Shown one piece after another: positions 5,172 through 5,502 of a DNA stretch of 5,502 nt; position 1 is the first letter of the stretch, and every line of letters begins with the position of its first letter. The notes beneath the pieces were generated by a model, which was given only the letters and a program-made list of their open reading frames with translations, was not told the DNA's origin and ran no database searches. Location: the NCBI GenBank assembly GCA_016210435.1, contig JACQUF010000407.1, forward strand, positions 1 to 5,502, given 5' to 3'. Source of the DNA: Chloroflexota bacterium. Its GTDB lineage: Bacteria > Chloroflexota > Dehalococcoidia > Lucifugimonadales > Lucifugimonadaceae. The position numbers and the translations under genes are program-made.

Positions 5172-5502
5172 TCAGCTGATCGCCATCCAGCAGATCAGGT
5201 GAATATCGTCCGCGGTGATGACCGGCAGCGGCTTTGGAGCAGGCGCGGGTTCAAGCCCGAGGTCGTTGACGGTCTTCGCGACCGCCGCCGCCTGCAACCT
5301 CGGGCTTGCTGCCGAGTCCATGGCCGCCCGGATCATCCGCTGGATGCGCACCCCGTAGTCCGCATCCAGCGTATCGATGAGCCGGTCAACCGCCGCCTGG
5401 TCCATGCCTTCAGGCGGGGTCGCCCTCACCAACTCGACGGCGTCTCGCATCGCTTTCGGCACTGAAGGCTGGATGTTGAACGGCAGCGAAGCGGCCTGCC
5501 AC
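5172..5502 (-). CDS. Unrecognised protein, 5' part beyond the window
   Basis: The leftward frame ends with TGA at 5172-5174 and stays open to the window edge, giving about 109 residues. An internal ATG at 5462 would give a complete 96-residue protein and a GTG at 5474 one of 100, but neither has a good Shine-Dalgarno. The 17 codons upstream of the ATG keep mostly G or C in the third position (13 of 17), so the gene probably continues past the edge. The product looks helical and Ala-rich with a Pro/Ala hinge (LEPAPAPKPLP) near the end, then ITADDIHLICWMAIS. I do not recognise a family; a phage small-terminase-like or other small helical DNA-binding protein is only a loose impression. No signal peptide or membrane segment is visible. 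Confidence 0.5.
   Translation of the reverse strand, partial: WQAASLPFNIQPSVPKAMRDAVELVRATPPEGMDQAAVDRLIDTLDADYGVRIQRMIRAAMDSAASPRLQAAAVAKTVNDLGLEPAPAPKPLPVITADDIHLICWMAIS

Noticed and set aside
5246..5259. CGGG-TTCAAG-CCCG resembling a tRNA T-arm
   Set aside because: The stem is only four pairs with a six-base loop, no acceptor or anticodon arms are nearby, and it lies within the right-edge coding frame.

Overview
The window is high-GC bacterial DNA carrying two complete rightward genes on the left, a divergent pair of CoA-thioester genes in the middle and a partial leftward gene at the right edge. No rRNA, tRNA, CRISPR array, transposase or integrase is visible. Short interspersed repeats of several kinds fill most of the intergenic space. 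They include a motif of the GTCATCCTGAGCGAAGCGAA type, CCTCTCCC/GGGAGAGG stem-loops, a GGGCGA/TCGCCC stem, and pieces resembling the CCTGAGC-TGTCGAAGGG family. Together with a separate PurS subunit, a DUF3105 membrane protein and family III CoA-transferase/crotonase genes, this fits an uncultured environmental bacterium. Chloroflexota of the Dehalococcoidia/SAR202 kind is my best guess, but this is inference and the same repeats occur in other high-GC phyla.

Layout. 1-175: repeat cluster, no gene. 176-895: DUF3105 protein with one membrane anchor. 895-1146: purS, overlapping the previous stop by one base. 1147-1326: spacer between convergent genes, filled with degenerate repeats. 1327-2244 (minus): crotonase-fold enoyl-CoA hydratase/isomerase family protein. 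2245-2494: divergent spacer with three stem-loops and a tiny ORF with a strong Shine-Dalgarno. 2495-4921: double-length CaiB/BaiF family III CoA-transferase, two family domains in one chain. 4922-5171: spacer with one hairpin and no recognisable gene. 5172-5502 (minus): C-terminal part of an unrecognised protein.

How the genes may work together. The CoA-transferase would load an organic acid with CoA and the divergent crotonase would act on the acyl- or enoyl-CoA, a pairing comparable to CaiB/CaiD of carnitine metabolism, although the substrate cannot be read from sequence. PurS belongs to purine synthesis (FGAM synthase with PurQ and PurL), but neither partner is in the window; its overlap with the DUF3105 gene suggests translational coupling.

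Most notable points: (1) the CoA-transferase gene carries a piece of interspersed repeat inside its first domain, read in frame as a 16-residue expansion; (2) that domain has Glu where the second has the expected catalytic Asp; (3) the crotonase lacks both glutamates of the classical hydratase mechanism; (4) the longest reading of the CoA-transferase gene starts inside a repeat, so the start is best moved 132 bases downstream. I do not see evidence of a wholly new defence or mobile system here.
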